Notes: generated by a model not told the origin, from the sequence alone. 64,000 nt of DNA from Ohtaekwangia kribbensis (GCF_042676245.1 NZ_JBHTKA010000008.1:744001-808000); one strand, 5' to 3'. Positions 26,063-35,453 are shown, numbered from the stretch's first letter. Numbers and translations: made by a program.

Positions 26063-26824
26063 ATGCGCCAGAAAATTGTAGCCGGTAACTGGAAGATGAA
26101 CAAGACTCTTGAAGAAGGAAATATACTTGCATCCGAAATAGCAGGTATGGTTGCCGATGAAGTAAAGGGTGATGCGAAAGTAATTTTTTGTGTTCCGTTT
26201 CCGTACCTGTTGCCCATCAAAAATCAGTTGGGGAACAACAATCGTATAGCTATTGGTGCACAGAACTGCAGCGAACATGAGTCAGGTGCATATACCGGTG
26301 AAGTATCAGCACCTATGCTGAAATCAATCGGAATACCGTATGTTATCCTTGGGCACAGCGAGCGCAGACAATACTTTGGTGAAGATGGAAAATTACTGGC
26401 GAAGAAAGTTGATGTTGCTCTGAAGCACGGTTTGATTCCGATCTACTGCTGTGGAGAACCTCTTGAAGTACGCGAGAGCAACGGACACGAAGCACTTGTA
26501 AAAAAACAGGTTGAAGAAAGTTTGTTCCACCTGAGTGGTGATGTTATAAAAACCATTGTGATTGCTTACGAACCGGTATGGGCTATCGGTACAGGTAAAA
26601 CAGCTTCTGCACAACAGGCACAGGATATGCACGCGGTTATCCGCAAACACATTGCTGCGAAGTATGGCCAGTCGGTTGCAGATGCAGTAGCTATTTTATA
26701 TGGAGGTAGTGTTAACGCAGCCAATGCAAAAGAACTTTTTGCCTGCCCGGATGTAGATGGTGGTCTTGTAGGTGGAGCATCGCTGAAGTCAAGAGAATTT
26801 ACAGAAGTTATTAAAGGCGCCTGA
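26063..26824 (+). CDS. tpiA: Triosephosphate isomerase
   Basis: This 253-residue glycolytic enzyme interconverts dihydroxyacetone phosphate and glyceraldehyde 3-phosphate in the cytosol. Catalytic residues are all present: Lys11 in GNWKMN, His98 in ILGHSERR, Glu170 in AYEPVWAIGTG. The phosphate-binding loops GTGKTAS, YGGSV and DGGLVGGASL are intact. It is followed after 12 nt by prmA, so the two probably share the promoter at 25995-26024. Confidence 0.98.
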   Translation: MRQKIVAGNWKMNKTLEEGNILASEIAGMVADEVKGDAKVIFCVPFPYLLPIKNQLGNNNRIAIGAQNCSEHESGAYTGEVSAPMLKSIGIPYVILGHSERRQYFGEDGKLLAKKVDVALKHGLIPIYCCGEPLEVRESNGHEALVKKQVEESLFHLSGDVIKTIVIAYEPVWAIGTGKTASAQQAQDMHAVIRKHIAAKYGQSVADAVAILYGGSVNAANAKELFACPDVDGGLVGGASLKSREFTEVIKGA

Positions 26825-26836
26825 TCGATTTTCAAT

Positions 26837-27667
26837 ATGTACTATACCCGCCTCCAAGTAATCTGTAATCCTGATTTTGCTGAAATCCTGATGGCCGAAA
26901 TCGCGGAGGCGGGCTTCGATACTTTTATGGAAACTGAAAAAGGATTCGAAGCCTACGTTGAATTGGAAAAGTTTGATAAGGAACAACTGCAGTATATAAA
27001 AGACCGGTATAGCGAACAGACGCCACTCATCTTTTACCAGGATCGTATTGAAAAACAAAACTGGAATGAAGAATGGGAGAAAAGTTATCAGCCCATTATA
27101 GTGGATGACAAGTGTTTGATCCGTGCCGAGTTTCACAAGATCGATAAAGTATACCCTTACGTAATTACCATCACTCCGAAGATGTCATTCGGAACAGGTC
27201 ATCATCAAACCACCCACCTGATGGTGAAAGCGCAGATTGATATCGACCATCAGAACAAGCGTGTGATGGATGCCGGTTGTGGCACAGCTATACTATCCAT
27301 TATGGCATCGAAACGTGGTGCGAAAGAAGTTGTAGCATTCGATATTGATGAGTGGAGCGTTGTTAACGGCCAAGAAAACATCGGAGTAAATAATTGTAAC
27401 AACATCTCTCTTCAGCAAGGCAAGCTAAGTGAAGTAAACATCACCGGCATGTTCGACATTGTTCTGGCTAACATCAACAAGAATGTATTGCTCGATGAAA
27501 TAAAGCTATACCAGGAATATCTCGTTCCAGGGGGTTTACTCTTATTGAGCGGATTTTATACCCATGATATAGCTGACCTGCTAAAAGAAGGCTCAACCTA
27601 TAATTTGAAAGAAGTTAGTCGTGATGAACGTGAATCATGGGCTTCACTCCTATTGAAGAAAGATTAA
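26837..27667 (+). CDS. prmA: Ribosomal protein L11 methyltransferase
   Basis: This 276-residue SAM-dependent enzyme trimethylates ribosomal protein L11. It has the substrate-recognition N-terminal domain (residues 1-90), the family signature MSFGTGHHQTTHLM, the SAM motif VMDAGCGTAILSIMASKRGA, the acidic ribose-binding FDIDEWSV, and the catalytic-site ANINKNVL. It sits 12 nt behind tpiA. The length is a little shorter than E. coli PrmA, as is normal for Bacteroidota. Confidence 0.95.
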   Translation: MYYTRLQVICNPDFAEILMAEIAEAGFDTFMETEKGFEAYVELEKFDKEQLQYIKDRYSEQTPLIFYQDRIEKQNWNEEWEKSYQPIIVDDKCLIRAEFHKIDKVYPYVITITPKMSFGTGHHQTTHLMVKAQIDIDHQNKRVMDAGCGTAILSIMASKRGAKEVVAFDIDEWSVVNGQENIGVNNCNNISLQQGKLSEVNITGMFDIVLANINKNVLLDEIKLYQEYLVPGGLLLLSGFYTHDIADLLKEGSTYNLKEVSRDERESWASLLLKKD

Positions 27668-27723
27668 CCATAACTTTTCAAAATAAAACTAACGATTGCA
27701 TTGTATTAAGCACCGCTAAGTTT

Positions 27724-27753
27724 TTGTTCCGTTGTCTGGCGTTTCTATCTTTA
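27724..27753 (+). promoter_or_regulatory. Candidate promoter of nadK
   Basis: TTG at 27724-27726 within a T-run, a 19-nt spacer, then TATCTTTA at 27746-27753 (one mismatch to TAnnTTTG). The expected start is near 27760, about 37 nt before the ATG. Confidence 0.5.
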
Positions 27754-27796
27754 ACATGAAAAGAAGGCACCACACAAAAACTTAAATCAGAACGTC

Positions 27797-28672
27797 ATGC
27801 GCATTGCTGTACATGGAAAGGAATTCAATCGCCAGACAGCACCTTTTATTACCCGTATCTTTGAAGTATTGCAGCAGTATAATTCAGAAATTCTGGTTTC
27901 AGAAAAATTCGGCAAGTACCTCCGTACCCCCGCATTCAAAAATATAAAGTTCGAAACGTTCAGCACCGGAGATTCTCTCAAAGGTGTGAACGCCATGGTA
28001 AGTGTTGGTGGTGATGGAACATTACTGGATTCTGTCACGCATATAGGTAAAGAAGAAATTCCGGTGTTGGGTATAAATACGGGAAGACTCGGCTTTCTGG
28101 CAACGAACAGCAAAGAGGAGGTGGAGCAGGCCGTAACAAAAGTATGCGAAGGCAAGTATAAAATTGACTTGCGTTCAGTTTTAAAGTTGGAAACAAATCA
28201 GGATGTATTTGGCAATCTTAACTTTGCGCTGAACGATGTTACCATTGTGAAGAAGGACAGCTCTTCTATGATAACCATCCATACCTATATCGATGGAGAA
28301 TTTTTAAATTCATATTGGGCAGACGGTATCATTGTAGCAACGCCAACAGGATCAACCGGCTACTCGCTAAGTTGTGGAGGTCCTTTGATATTTCCGCGGT
28401 CGCGTAATTTTGTAATAACACCTGTTAGTCCGCATAATCTTACCGTACGTCCCATCGTAGTAGCCGATGAATCAGAAATTACTTTTGGAGTTGAAGGAAG
28501 AAGTAAAAAATTTTTAGTATCACTCGATTCGCGTGTGGCTTCTGTCGATGCAACCATTAAATTAAGGGTATCAAAGGCTGATTTCAAGGTAAAATTGATA
28601 CAATTAGAGGGGCAACATTACTTTAAAACCCTTCGCCAAAAACTAAACTGGGGGTTAGACATTCGGAATTAA
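27797..28672 (+). CDS. nadK: NAD kinase
   Basis: This 291-residue enzyme phosphorylates NAD to NADP. It has the GGDGT motif at 71-75 (catalytic Asp73), GINTGRLGFLA, the NAD-binding LNDVTI, and the signature TPTGSTGYSLSCGGPLI, followed by a C-terminal beta domain. The length fits the family. It has its own candidate promoter and ends 38 nt before the next gene, which also has a promoter-like site overlapping the nadK end. Confidence 0.97.
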   Translation: MRIAVHGKEFNRQTAPFITRIFEVLQQYNSEILVSEKFGKYLRTPAFKNIKFETFSTGDSLKGVNAMVSVGGDGTLLDSVTHIGKEEIPVLGINTGRLGFLATNSKEEVEQAVTKVCEGKYKIDLRSVLKLETNQDVFGNLNFALNDVTIVKKDSSSMITIHTYIDGEFLNSYWADGIIVATPTGSTGYSLSCGGPLIFPRSRNFVITPVSPHNLTVRPIVVADESEITFGVEGRSKKFLVSLDSRVASVDATIKLRVSKADFKVKLIQLEGQHYFKTLRQKLNWGLDIRN

Positions 28673-28684
28673 TATTTACTTTTG
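28655..28684 (+). promoter_or_regulatory. Candidate promoter of the beta-barrel/uppS/bamA gene group
   Basis: TTA at 28655-28657, a 19-nt spacer, then TACTTTTG at 28677-28684. It overlaps the end of nadK and lies 27 nt before the ATG at 28711. Confidence 0.45.
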
Positions 28685-28710
28685 TAATTCACTGATCTAT
28701 AGACTTATTC

Positions 28711-29781
28711 ATGAGAAAGCTATTCTTGGTCTTAATCACATTCGTATTCGCACTGGGAGCGGAGGATGCAATTGCCCAAATGAACAGACGGGCAATCAAG
28801 AAAAACAATAAGCGAATGATGACGTATCGAGGCCGTAAATCATGGTTCGGTAAAGAAAAGGTTTACAGTATGGTTGGCGTTTCCATCAATGCTTTGAACT
28901 ACTACGGAGACCTATCGCCAAAACCAAATCGCTTCAGCACCGATATTTCATTTACACGACCAGCTATTGGTCTTTCTTTCGGGCATCGCTTTGGCCCGCG
29001 CTATACTCTTACTGCATCTTTCATGTATGGTACACTCCGTGGTGCTGATGTTGAGTCTGCAGATCCGGGTGATCTTGATAATGGTATCTATCGCTTCAAA
29101 AGAAATCTTTCTTTCAGAAATCGTATAAAAGAACTTTCCGTTGTTGCCAGTATGGACTTGTTTGAAAACCAGGCAACCTATATCAGTCGTGTTGCATGGA
29201 CTCCATACGCTTTTGCTGGTATCGCTGTGTTTCATCACAACCCGCAAGCTCAGGCACCTGAAACCGATCTTCAGGGTAATCCATTGCCCGAAGCGGGTAA
29301 GTGGGTAGACCTGCAACCACTTGGTACAGAAGGACAACATTCTACACTTCAGGAGGGTGATGCTAACTATGGGATAAAACCTTATAAAAGAATTCAGATC
29401 TCTATACCATTTGGTATTGGCGCGCGTTTTAGACTAAACGAAGTGCTTGACCTTTCGGCAGAGATCGGGTTCAGATACTTGTTCACAGACTACATCGATG
29501 ATGTAAGCAAGAGCTATGTAGATCTGGGTGTGTTTGGTAACAACGAACTCGCGAAAGCGATGTCATATCGCACCGGTGAAATATTACCGGGAGACCATAC
29601 ATATGTTGGTAGAGATGGGCAATCTTACAGTGTAGTGTCAGGATACGGTGAAGAGTATACCGATGCCAAGGGCAATACAAATATGAGAGGTAGCAAGAAT
29701 GATAAAGATATATTTATGGTGACATCGATAAAGCTTACATATATACTAGGTAAATCTTTCCATAGAGCTAAATTCAGATGA
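28711..29781 (+). CDS. Outer-membrane beta-barrel protein, paralogue of the next gene (DUF6089-like)
   Basis: This 356-residue protein has a signal peptide (cut near AIAQ, residue 23) and an alternating hydrophobic pattern typical of an eight-or-more-stranded barrel: MVGVSINALNYYGDLSPK, RPAIGLSFGHRFGPRYTL, TYISRVAWTPYAFAGIAVF, and a last strand SIKLTYILGK. The motif order (NYxGDL, SRVAWTPYAFAGIAVFHHNPQA, IPFGIGARFRLN, EIGFRYLFTDYIDDVS) parallels the next protein (NYTGDL, RFTPYLFGGLGLF, IPFGVGVKYVYT, EFGVRKTFFDYLDNVS). The two are therefore related. Its stop overlaps the next start by 4 nt (ATGA). Confidence 0.72.
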   Translation: MRKLFLVLITFVFALGAEDAIAQMNRRAIKKNNKRMMTYRGRKSWFGKEKVYSMVGVSINALNYYGDLSPKPNRFSTDISFTRPAIGLSFGHRFGPRYTLTASFMYGTLRGADVESADPGDLDNGIYRFKRNLSFRNRIKELSVVASMDLFENQATYISRVAWTPYAFAGIAVFHHNPQAQAPETDLQGNPLPEAGKWVDLQPLGTEGQHSTLQEGDANYGIKPYKRIQISIPFGIGARFRLNEVLDLSAEIGFRYLFTDYIDDVSKSYVDLGVFGNNELAKAMSYRTGEILPGDHTYVGRDGQSYSVVSGYGEEYTDAKGNTNMRGSKNDKDIFMVTSIKLTYILGKSFHRAKFR

Positions 29782-30467
29782 TGATTTTTGCCAGCCGGTT
29801 GTCTATAGTAGTTGGAATAATTTTGCTGAGTGCCGTAACAGCCTTGGCTCAACGCTCCGAAGTAGGATTTGGAATAGGAACATTCAACTATACCGGTGAC
29901 CTGGTAAGGACTTATAACTTTAAATATTCAAGGCCGGCAGTTACGGCCTTTTATCGCTCCAACCTCAGCAGTGTGGTGAGCTTTCGTGCAGCACTGACAG
30001 GAGGTCAACTGAGTGCTTCTGAAAAACCAATTGATGCATTTGCCTCACAACGCGATGCTTCGTTCGATCTGTTCCTCATGGAGGCTTCTACCGTGATGGA
30101 ATATCATTTTTTAAACTGGCGCGATACCAAACGTTTTGTGCGTTTTACTCCATACCTGTTTGGGGGGTTGGGTCTCTTCGGTTTTTCCGGCAATGGCGAT
30201 AAGACAGCCGAGTATAGCAATGTGCAGGCGATGATTCCGTTTGGCGTGGGTGTTAAGTATGTCTATACACCCAAGTGGTATTTCGGCTTGGAGTTCGGTG
30301 TTCGAAAAACCTTTTTTGATTACCTAGATAATGTTTCGGCCGGTGATCAGCGTTATAAAAACTTTAAATACGGCAACCCGAACGATAATGATGTCTACTA
30401 TTTTCTAGGTATCAGCATCACAAGAACGTTTTACGACATCCCTTGTCCTAAAAATCCATACAAATAG
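29778..30467 (+). CDS. porG: DUF6089 family outer-membrane protein, PorG-like
   Basis: This 229-residue beta-barrel has a signal peptide (cut near ALAQ; ATG at 29778 or 29781). Motifs are GIGTFNYTGDL, FTPYLFGGLGLFGFSG, IPFGVGVKYVYTPKW and EFGVRKTFFDYLDNVS. In Porphyromonas, porG, an outer-membrane part of the type IX secretion machine, lies directly before uppS and the Omp85 gene, and this locus has the same order. The symbol rests on that synteny and the DUF6089 pattern. It overlaps the preceding paralogue by 4 nt, which indicates translational coupling. Confidence 0.68.
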   Translation: MMIFASRLSIVVGIILLSAVTALAQRSEVGFGIGTFNYTGDLVRTYNFKYSRPAVTAFYRSNLSSVVSFRAALTGGQLSASEKPIDAFASQRDASFDLFLMEASTVMEYHFLNWRDTKRFVRFTPYLFGGLGLFGFSGNGDKTAEYSNVQAMIPFGVGVKYVYTPKWYFGLEFGVRKTFFDYLDNVSAGDQRYKNFKYGNPNDNDVYYFLGISITRTFYDIPCPKNPYK

Positions 30468-30525
30468 TAGTACAACGCTTTCAGCGCTTTTAACCCAATA
30501 CCCTTTTTACTACTTTTGGCCTCCT

Positions 30526-31278
30526 GTGGCTTCTCTAAAAGAACATATCGACTTAAATAATTTGCCGAAACACATTGCCGTTATCATGGATGGTAACGGA
30601 CGCTGGGCTAAGAAGAAGGGCGCGCTGCGAATTTTCGGTCATCGCAATGCGGTTCAAGCTGTAAGAGACGTGACGGAGGGCTGCGGAGAGCTTGGCATAA
30701 AGTATCTCACCTTATACGCTTTTTCAACAGAAAACTGGAACAGGCCAAAAGCTGAAGTAGATGGTTTGATGGAACTGCTTGTGAGTACGCTGAAGGCGGA
30801 GGTTGGTACACTACAGGAGAATCAGGTAAAACTTTCAACGATAGGAGAGATCTCCAATTTGCCGGGAGACTGTCAGAAGAACCTCGCGTGGGCAATGGAT
30901 CAAACCAAAAATAACAAGGGTATGATTCTGAACCTGGCGCTTAGCTATAGTGGTCGCTGGGAAATTTTGAAAGCGATCAATAAGATAGCTGAGGATGTGA
31001 AGACAGGAAAAGTGAATCCCGGAGAAATTAATGAGAAGGTTTTTGAAAACTATTTGGAGACTTCAGGCATCCCAGATCCAGAGCTGTTGATACGTACCAG
31101 CGGAGAGCTGCGCGTCAGCAATTTTTTGTTATGGCAGATCGCTTATACAGAACTCTACATCACACCCACACTATGGCCGGACTTCAGAAAGGAACATTTG
31201 TATGAAGCCATCTGGTCATATCAGCAACGCGAAAGAAGATTTGGAAAGACAAGCGAACAATTGAATCCTGTAAGTTGA
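30526..31278 (+). CDS. uppS: Isoprenyl (undecaprenyl) diphosphate synthase
   Basis: This 250-residue cis-prenyltransferase makes undecaprenyl diphosphate, the lipid carrier for cell-wall and O-antigen synthesis. It has AVIMDGNGRWAKKKG (catalytic Asp), GHRNAVQAVRDV, YAFSTENWNRP, and the C-terminal LIRTSGELRVSNFLLWQ. The start is taken as GTG at 30526; no in-frame ATG is placed well upstream. It follows porG by 58 nt and its stop overlaps the bamA ATG (TGATG). Confidence 0.96.
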   Translation: MASLKEHIDLNNLPKHIAVIMDGNGRWAKKKGALRIFGHRNAVQAVRDVTEGCGELGIKYLTLYAFSTENWNRPKAEVDGLMELLVSTLKAEVGTLQENQVKLSTIGEISNLPGDCQKNLAWAMDQTKNNKGMILNLALSYSGRWEILKAINKIAEDVKTGKVNPGEINEKVFENYLETSGIPDPELLIRTSGELRVSNFLLWQIAYTELYITPTLWPDFRKEHLYEAIWSYQQRERRFGKTSEQLNPVS

Positions 31279-33959
31279 TGAAGAAAGTTTTATTTCTGAT
31301 TATCCTGATTGGTATTACAGCTAACACCTGGGCTCAATTCAGAAAGCGTGGTAATACAGCCGGTGCAACAGAAAATAATTTGAACTATGCCAACCCGGCA
31401 GAATATACCATTGCTGGTATTGAGGTAACTGGCTTGAATGTGCTGGATAAAAATGCAATGGTATCGCTCACAGGTTTGAAGATCGGTGATAAAATAAAAA
31501 TTCCGGGCGATGCCATAACCAACGCTATACGCAGTCTTTGGAAACACGGTCTCGTAGGAGACGTTACGATACAGGTAGCCCGCATCGAAGGCACTGATGT
31601 ATACCTCAACATTGTGCTGGCAGAACGCCCTCGTCTTACAGGTTTCTATTTTACAGGTATAAATAAATCGCAGGAAAGCGGATTGAAGGAAGACCTCACG
31701 CTGATCCGCGGTAAGATTGTAAATGATGCTATGATCCGTAACACGGAACTGGCTGTTAAAAAATATTTTGTTAAGAAGGGATTTCTCAACACTGAGGTTA
31801 GAGTTGTCCAGGAAAAAGATACCCTTAATCGTGATGGTATACGATTGAAGATCGCTGTTAATCCGAAATCAAAAGTTAAGATCAACCAGATTTCTTTTGT
31901 AGGCAACAATAGCATTACTGACGCCAAGCTGAAAAAGAAAATGAAGGGCACACACGAACGTCCTCGTTTCTCTTTACACCGCACCATTATTCGCGAGGCA
32001 ATCGATCTGAATCCAAAAGAGTTTGCTGACTCAAGCTATAAAGTAAGCTGGAAAGAAGTAAAGGAATTTATCAACGACAATGTTAAACTCAACTTGTTCA
32101 CCAGTTCGAAATTCATTCAAACGGACTACGAAGACGACAAGAAAAAGGTCATTGAGTATTTCAATTCGAAAGGATACCGTGATGCCGACATCGTAGAAGA
32201 TACGGTGTATGCGCATGATGGTCGCACCATTAATATAGACCTGAAAGTATATGAAGGTCCTAAGTATTATTTCCGGAACATCATCTGGACCGGAAACTAT
32301 ATATATTCTGACAAGCAGTTAAATGCTGTGTTGGGTATCAGCAAGGGCGATGTATATAACAAAGAGCTTATTGATAAGAAACTTCAGTTCAATCCGAAAG
32401 GACTTGATATCAGTGGTCTGTATATGGATGATGGTTATCTCTTCTTCCGCATTAATCCGGTGGAGGTTGCTGTTGCCGGAGATTCTATTGATGTTGAGAT
32501 GCGCATTTTTGAAGGTGAGCAAGCCACCATCAACGAAGTTACTATAGCCGGTAATGATCGTACAAGTGATCACGTTATCCGAAGAGAGTTGAGCACTGTA
32601 CCTGGACAGAAATTCAGAAGATCGGATATCATTCGTACACAACAAAAGCTTGGACAGCTCGGATACTTTGCTCCTGATAAAATAGGACAGAACCTGGTGC
32701 CAAACCCTGCAAATGGTACTGTGGATATTGAGTGGACTGTTGAAGAACAATCTAACGATCAGGTTGAGCTTTCCGGTGGTTGGGGAGGTTATTATGGATT
32801 TGTGGGTACACTCGGCTTAACGTTCAACAACTTCTCATTGAGAAATATACCGCACTTCGACAATTGGCGACCGCTTCCTGTGGGCGATGGTCAACGTTTA
32901 TCGCTGCGCGCACAGGCCAACGGTCGATCTTTCCAAAGCTATAGCTTCTCATTCACGGAGCCTTGGCTTGGCGGACGCAAACCACATTCACTTTCTGTGA
33001 GCTTTAACAGCTCATTCCAGCGCTATCCATACGGAAGTAGTTCGAGCAGCGACAACGATTCACGCCTGCAGGTGCATAGTGTATCCGTTGGTTTAGGTCG
33101 ATTGCTCGAGTGGCCTGATAACTACTTTACACTTACCAACTCTGTATCGTACTTACGCTACATCCTGAATAACTGGAACTCAGGTTTAGGCTATACCGAT
33201 GGTGTTTCCAACAGCTTTACATTTAATACAACGCTGGCCCGTAACAGCATCGATAACCCGATGTATCCTGCACAGGGATCCAGCATTTCATTGAGCCTTA
33301 CGTTAACACCTCCATTCTCACTCTGGAGAAATATAAATTACTCAACGGCCGATGCTGCTGAACGCTATAAGTGGATCGAATATCACAAGTGGATGTTTGA
33401 TGCGAAATACTATCTGCCATTGGATAACAAGAAGAAACTTGTACTCGAAGCGAAAGCACATTTTGGATTTATAGGACAGTACACAAACAAGGCCGGCATT
33501 GGACCATTTGAAAGATTCTATTTGGGTGGTGATGGTTTGGCCGGTGGATTTAACTCGTTCCTGTTAGGACAGGAGGTAATCGGATTAAGAGGTTATGAGA
33601 ACAACGTTCTTACACCACCGTACTATAACACAAGTCAGAACAGTGCTTCTGGTGTGTTGGCAGGGGGTATCACGTATGATAAATTAGGATTGGAATTGCG
33701 TTATCCTGTTACAACTGGAAATGCTGCAACGATCTACGGATTTGTCTTTGCTGAAGGTGGTAACAACTGGAACAATTATGATGATTTTAATCCGTTTAAA
33801 TTGTACAAGTCAGCAGGCTTTGGAGCTCGCATATTCATGCCGGCATTCGGATTGATTGGGTTGAACTGGGGATATGGATTTGATCCGGTACCGTTGAATG
33901 GCAGGGGCGCAGTGAGCGGCTCACAATTCCATTTTACTATCGGCCAGCAAATCAGATAA
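31278..33959 (+). CDS. bamA: Outer membrane protein assembly factor BamA
   Basis: This protein of about 893 residues inserts beta-barrel proteins into the outer membrane. I chose the ATG at 31278 (signal MKKVLFLIILIGITANTWAQ), which overlaps the uppS stop by one base. Five POTRA-like modules span residues 45-480 (for example IAGIEVTGLNVLDKNAMVSLTGLKIGD; INEVTIAGNDRTSDHVIRRELSTVPGQ), followed by a 16-strand barrel. The lid-loop motif appears as GLRGYENN, and the last strand ends in HFTIGQQIR. It is followed after 2 nt by two Skp-like chaperone genes, the standard arrangement. Confidence 0.96.
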   Translation: MKKVLFLIILIGITANTWAQFRKRGNTAGATENNLNYANPAEYTIAGIEVTGLNVLDKNAMVSLTGLKIGDKIKIPGDAITNAIRSLWKHGLVGDVTIQVARIEGTDVYLNIVLAERPRLTGFYFTGINKSQESGLKEDLTLIRGKIVNDAMIRNTELAVKKYFVKKGFLNTEVRVVQEKDTLNRDGIRLKIAVNPKSKVKINQISFVGNNSITDAKLKKKMKGTHERPRFSLHRTIIREAIDLNPKEFADSSYKVSWKEVKEFINDNVKLNLFTSSKFIQTDYEDDKKKVIEYFNSKGYRDADIVEDTVYAHDGRTINIDLKVYEGPKYYFRNIIWTGNYIYSDKQLNAVLGISKGDVYNKELIDKKLQFNPKGLDISGLYMDDGYLFFRINPVEVAVAGDSIDVEMRIFEGEQATINEVTIAGNDRTSDHVIRRELSTVPGQKFRRSDIIRTQQKLGQLGYFAPDKIGQNLVPNPANGTVDIEWTVEEQSNDQVELSGGWGGYYGFVGTLGLTFNNFSLRNIPHFDNWRPLPVGDGQRLSLRAQANGRSFQSYSFSFTEPWLGGRKPHSLSVSFNSSFQRYPYGSSSSSDNDSRLQVHSVSVGLGRLLEWPDNYFTLTNSVSYLRYILNNWNSGLGYTDGVSNSFTFNTTLARNSIDNPMYPAQGSSISLSLTLTPPFSLWRNINYSTADAAERYKWIEYHKWMFDAKYYLPLDNKKKLVLEAKAHFGFIGQYTNKAGIGPFERFYLGGDGLAGGFNSFLLGQEVIGLRGYENNVLTPPYYNTSQNSASGVLAGGITYDKLGLELRYPVTTGNAATIYGFVFAEGGNNWNNYDDFNPFKLYKSAGFGARIFMPAFGLIGLNWGYGFDPVPLNGRGAVSGSQFHFTIGQQIR

Positions 33960-33961
33960 CT

Positions 33962-34498
33962 ATGCGGGTTTATTTAATTACAATTATTTTTCTCATTTTC
34001 GGCTCGACTTTTGTCCAAGCACAGAGGTTCGGGTACATTGATACTGATTACATCCTGAATAAAATGCCTGAATACAAAAAGGCACAGGAGGAAATCGGTC
34101 AGCTATCGGAGGCCTGGGAAAAAGAAATCCAGGACATGTCGAAGAAGATTGAGGGGATGTATAGTGCGCTTCAGGCAGAGCAGGTTCTTTTAACAGAAGA
34201 AATGCGAAAGGAGCGAACGGCAGCAATCCAGAAAAAGGAAGCTGAAATGAAAGAATATCAGAAGAAAGTATTTGGCTTTGGTGGCCTGTTCTTTCTGAAG
34301 AAGCAAGAGCTAATAAAACCAATACAGGATAAAGTGTGGGATGCGGTTGACAAGGCAGCCAAGCAAAACAACCTCGCGATAGTGTTTGATAAAGCTGGCG
34401 AACTTGTGATGATCTATACAGATCCACGCTATGACTACACAGACTTTGTATTAGACGAGTTGGGTCTGGGTGATCCAAATGATAAGATCAAAAACTAA
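33962..34498 (+). CDS. OmpH/Skp family periplasmic chaperone, copy 1
   Basis: This 178-residue protein has a signal peptide (cut near VQAQ, residue 20), the family opening RFGYIDTDYILNKMPEYKKA, a central coiled coil (residues 45-110), and the closing core LAIVFDKAGELVMIYTDPRYDYTDFVLDELG. Skp-like proteins trim as trimers and hold unfolded outer-membrane proteins for BamA. It starts 2 nt after bamA and is paired with a second copy, as usual in Bacteroidota. Confidence 0.93.
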   Translation: MRVYLITIIFLIFGSTFVQAQRFGYIDTDYILNKMPEYKKAQEEIGQLSEAWEKEIQDMSKKIEGMYSALQAEQVLLTEEMRKERTAAIQKKEAEMKEYQKKVFGFGGLFFLKKQELIKPIQDKVWDAVDKAAKQNNLAIVFDKAGELVMIYTDPRYDYTDFVLDELGLGDPNDKIKN

Positions 34499-34511
34499 AT
34501 TGAATACCGTA

Positions 34512-35078
34512 ATGAGAAAATTCGTTTTACTTGTGGTGCTGGGATTAGGAGTAATTACATCCTATGCACAAACTGCTGCAGCAAAAATCGGCTATGCAGA
34601 TGTGGATTATATCTTCAGCCAGATGCCTGACTCAAAACAGATCGATGCTGACCTGAAGTCACTGCAAACACAACTTAAAAATCAGATTGACACAAAAGTG
34701 CAGGAGTTTCAAAAGAAACTTGCTGACTATAACCAGGCTATTCAGGCTAACACGATGCCGGATGCCGTACGTGCAAATACTGAACGCGAACTACAACAAC
34801 TTCAGCAAAATATAGAGAAGCTTCAGCAAGATGCTCAGACAAACCTTCAGAATAAACAAACCCAGTTAATGGATCCTGTTTATAAAAAGGTTGGTAAAGC
34901 AATTGAAGATACAGCGAAAGAGAACGGCTTTACATTTATTCTGAATCAACAAATCGGTGGTCTTGATGTAATTCTGTACGGAGACGAGAAGATGGATATA
35001 TCAGACCTCGTGTTGAAAAAATTAGGAGTAACTCCAAAGCCTGCAGCAGCAACAACACCTGCGCAGCCTAAGAAGTAA
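34512..35078 (+). CDS. OmpH/Skp family periplasmic chaperone, copy 2
   Basis: I chose the ATG at 34512 (MRKFVLLVVLGLGVITSYAQ, a good signal peptide); an upstream in-frame start at 34470 would overlap copy 1 and bury the signal. The 188-residue product has KIGYADVDYIFSQMPDSKQI, a Gln-rich coiled coil (residues 40-130), and NGFTFILNQQIGGLDVILYGDEKMDISDLVL split by short loops. The tail is Ala/Pro/Thr-rich. It is the last gene of the porG-uppS-bamA-skp group and ends just before a strong terminator. Confidence 0.92.
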   Translation: MRKFVLLVVLGLGVITSYAQTAAAKIGYADVDYIFSQMPDSKQIDADLKSLQTQLKNQIDTKVQEFQKKLADYNQAIQANTMPDAVRANTERELQQLQQNIEKLQQDAQTNLQNKQTQLMDPVYKKVGKAIEDTAKENGFTFILNQQIGGLDVILYGDEKMDISDLVLKKLGVTPKPAAATTPAQPKK

Positions 35079-35100
35079 TTTTATATATAGTATATAAATA

Positions 35101-35128
35101 AAAACCGCCTCAACATTGAGGCGGTTTT
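35101..35128. terminator. Bidirectional rho-independent terminator
   Basis: A GC-rich inverted repeat with A/T flanks (35101-35113 with 35116-35128) lies between the second skp gene and the convergent hpf gene. It gives T-runs on both strands. Confidence 0.88.
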
Positions 35129-35150
35129 GTTTTGGGTTAATTGGAGTTTG

Positions 35151-35453
35151 TTAAGCTCTTCCGTTTTTGATTTTTGTTTTGAATTTATTTAACTGCATTC
35201 TGATTGCGTCCGTTGCCATGTCGGTAGCGGCTTCAAAAGATCGGGCCTTTTCTGTAGCGAAAAGCATACTCCCCGGAACGCGTAATTTGATCTCCACTGT
35301 TTTGTTCTCAATACCCTCATTATTCAGTCGAAGAAATACTTCGCCATCCACCAAACGGTTATAGAACGTGTCCAGCTTATCAAGTTTCTTTTGAATAAAG
35401 TCTATAAGCTTGATGTCTGCATCAAAGTGAATGGAATGAACTTGTACCTTCAT
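35151..35453 (-). CDS. hpf: Ribosome hibernation promoting factor
   Basis: This 100-residue short-form HPF/RaiA protein binds the 30S subunit and helps store inactive ribosomes in stationary phase. Motifs are MKVQVHSIHFDADIKLIDFI, KLDKLDTFYNRLVDGEVFL, VEIKLRVPGSMLFATEKARSF and AIRMQLNKFKTKIKNGR. It has the short length, without the dimerisation tail of long HPF. It lies downstream of xerC and rpsU on the same strand, a familiar Bacteroidota order, though the tRNA genes and tuf that often follow are absent here. Confidence 0.92.
   Translation of the reverse strand: MKVQVHSIHFDADIKLIDFIQKKLDKLDTFYNRLVDGEVFLRLNNEGIENKTVEIKLRVPGSMLFATEKARSFEAATDMATDAIRMQLNKFKTKIKNGRA

Noticed and set aside
33993..34478. 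161-residue minus-strand frame opposite the first skp gene
   Set aside because: It is antisense to a clear Skp-like gene and reads as a Pro/Leu/Ser-rich shadow without a start context or domain.
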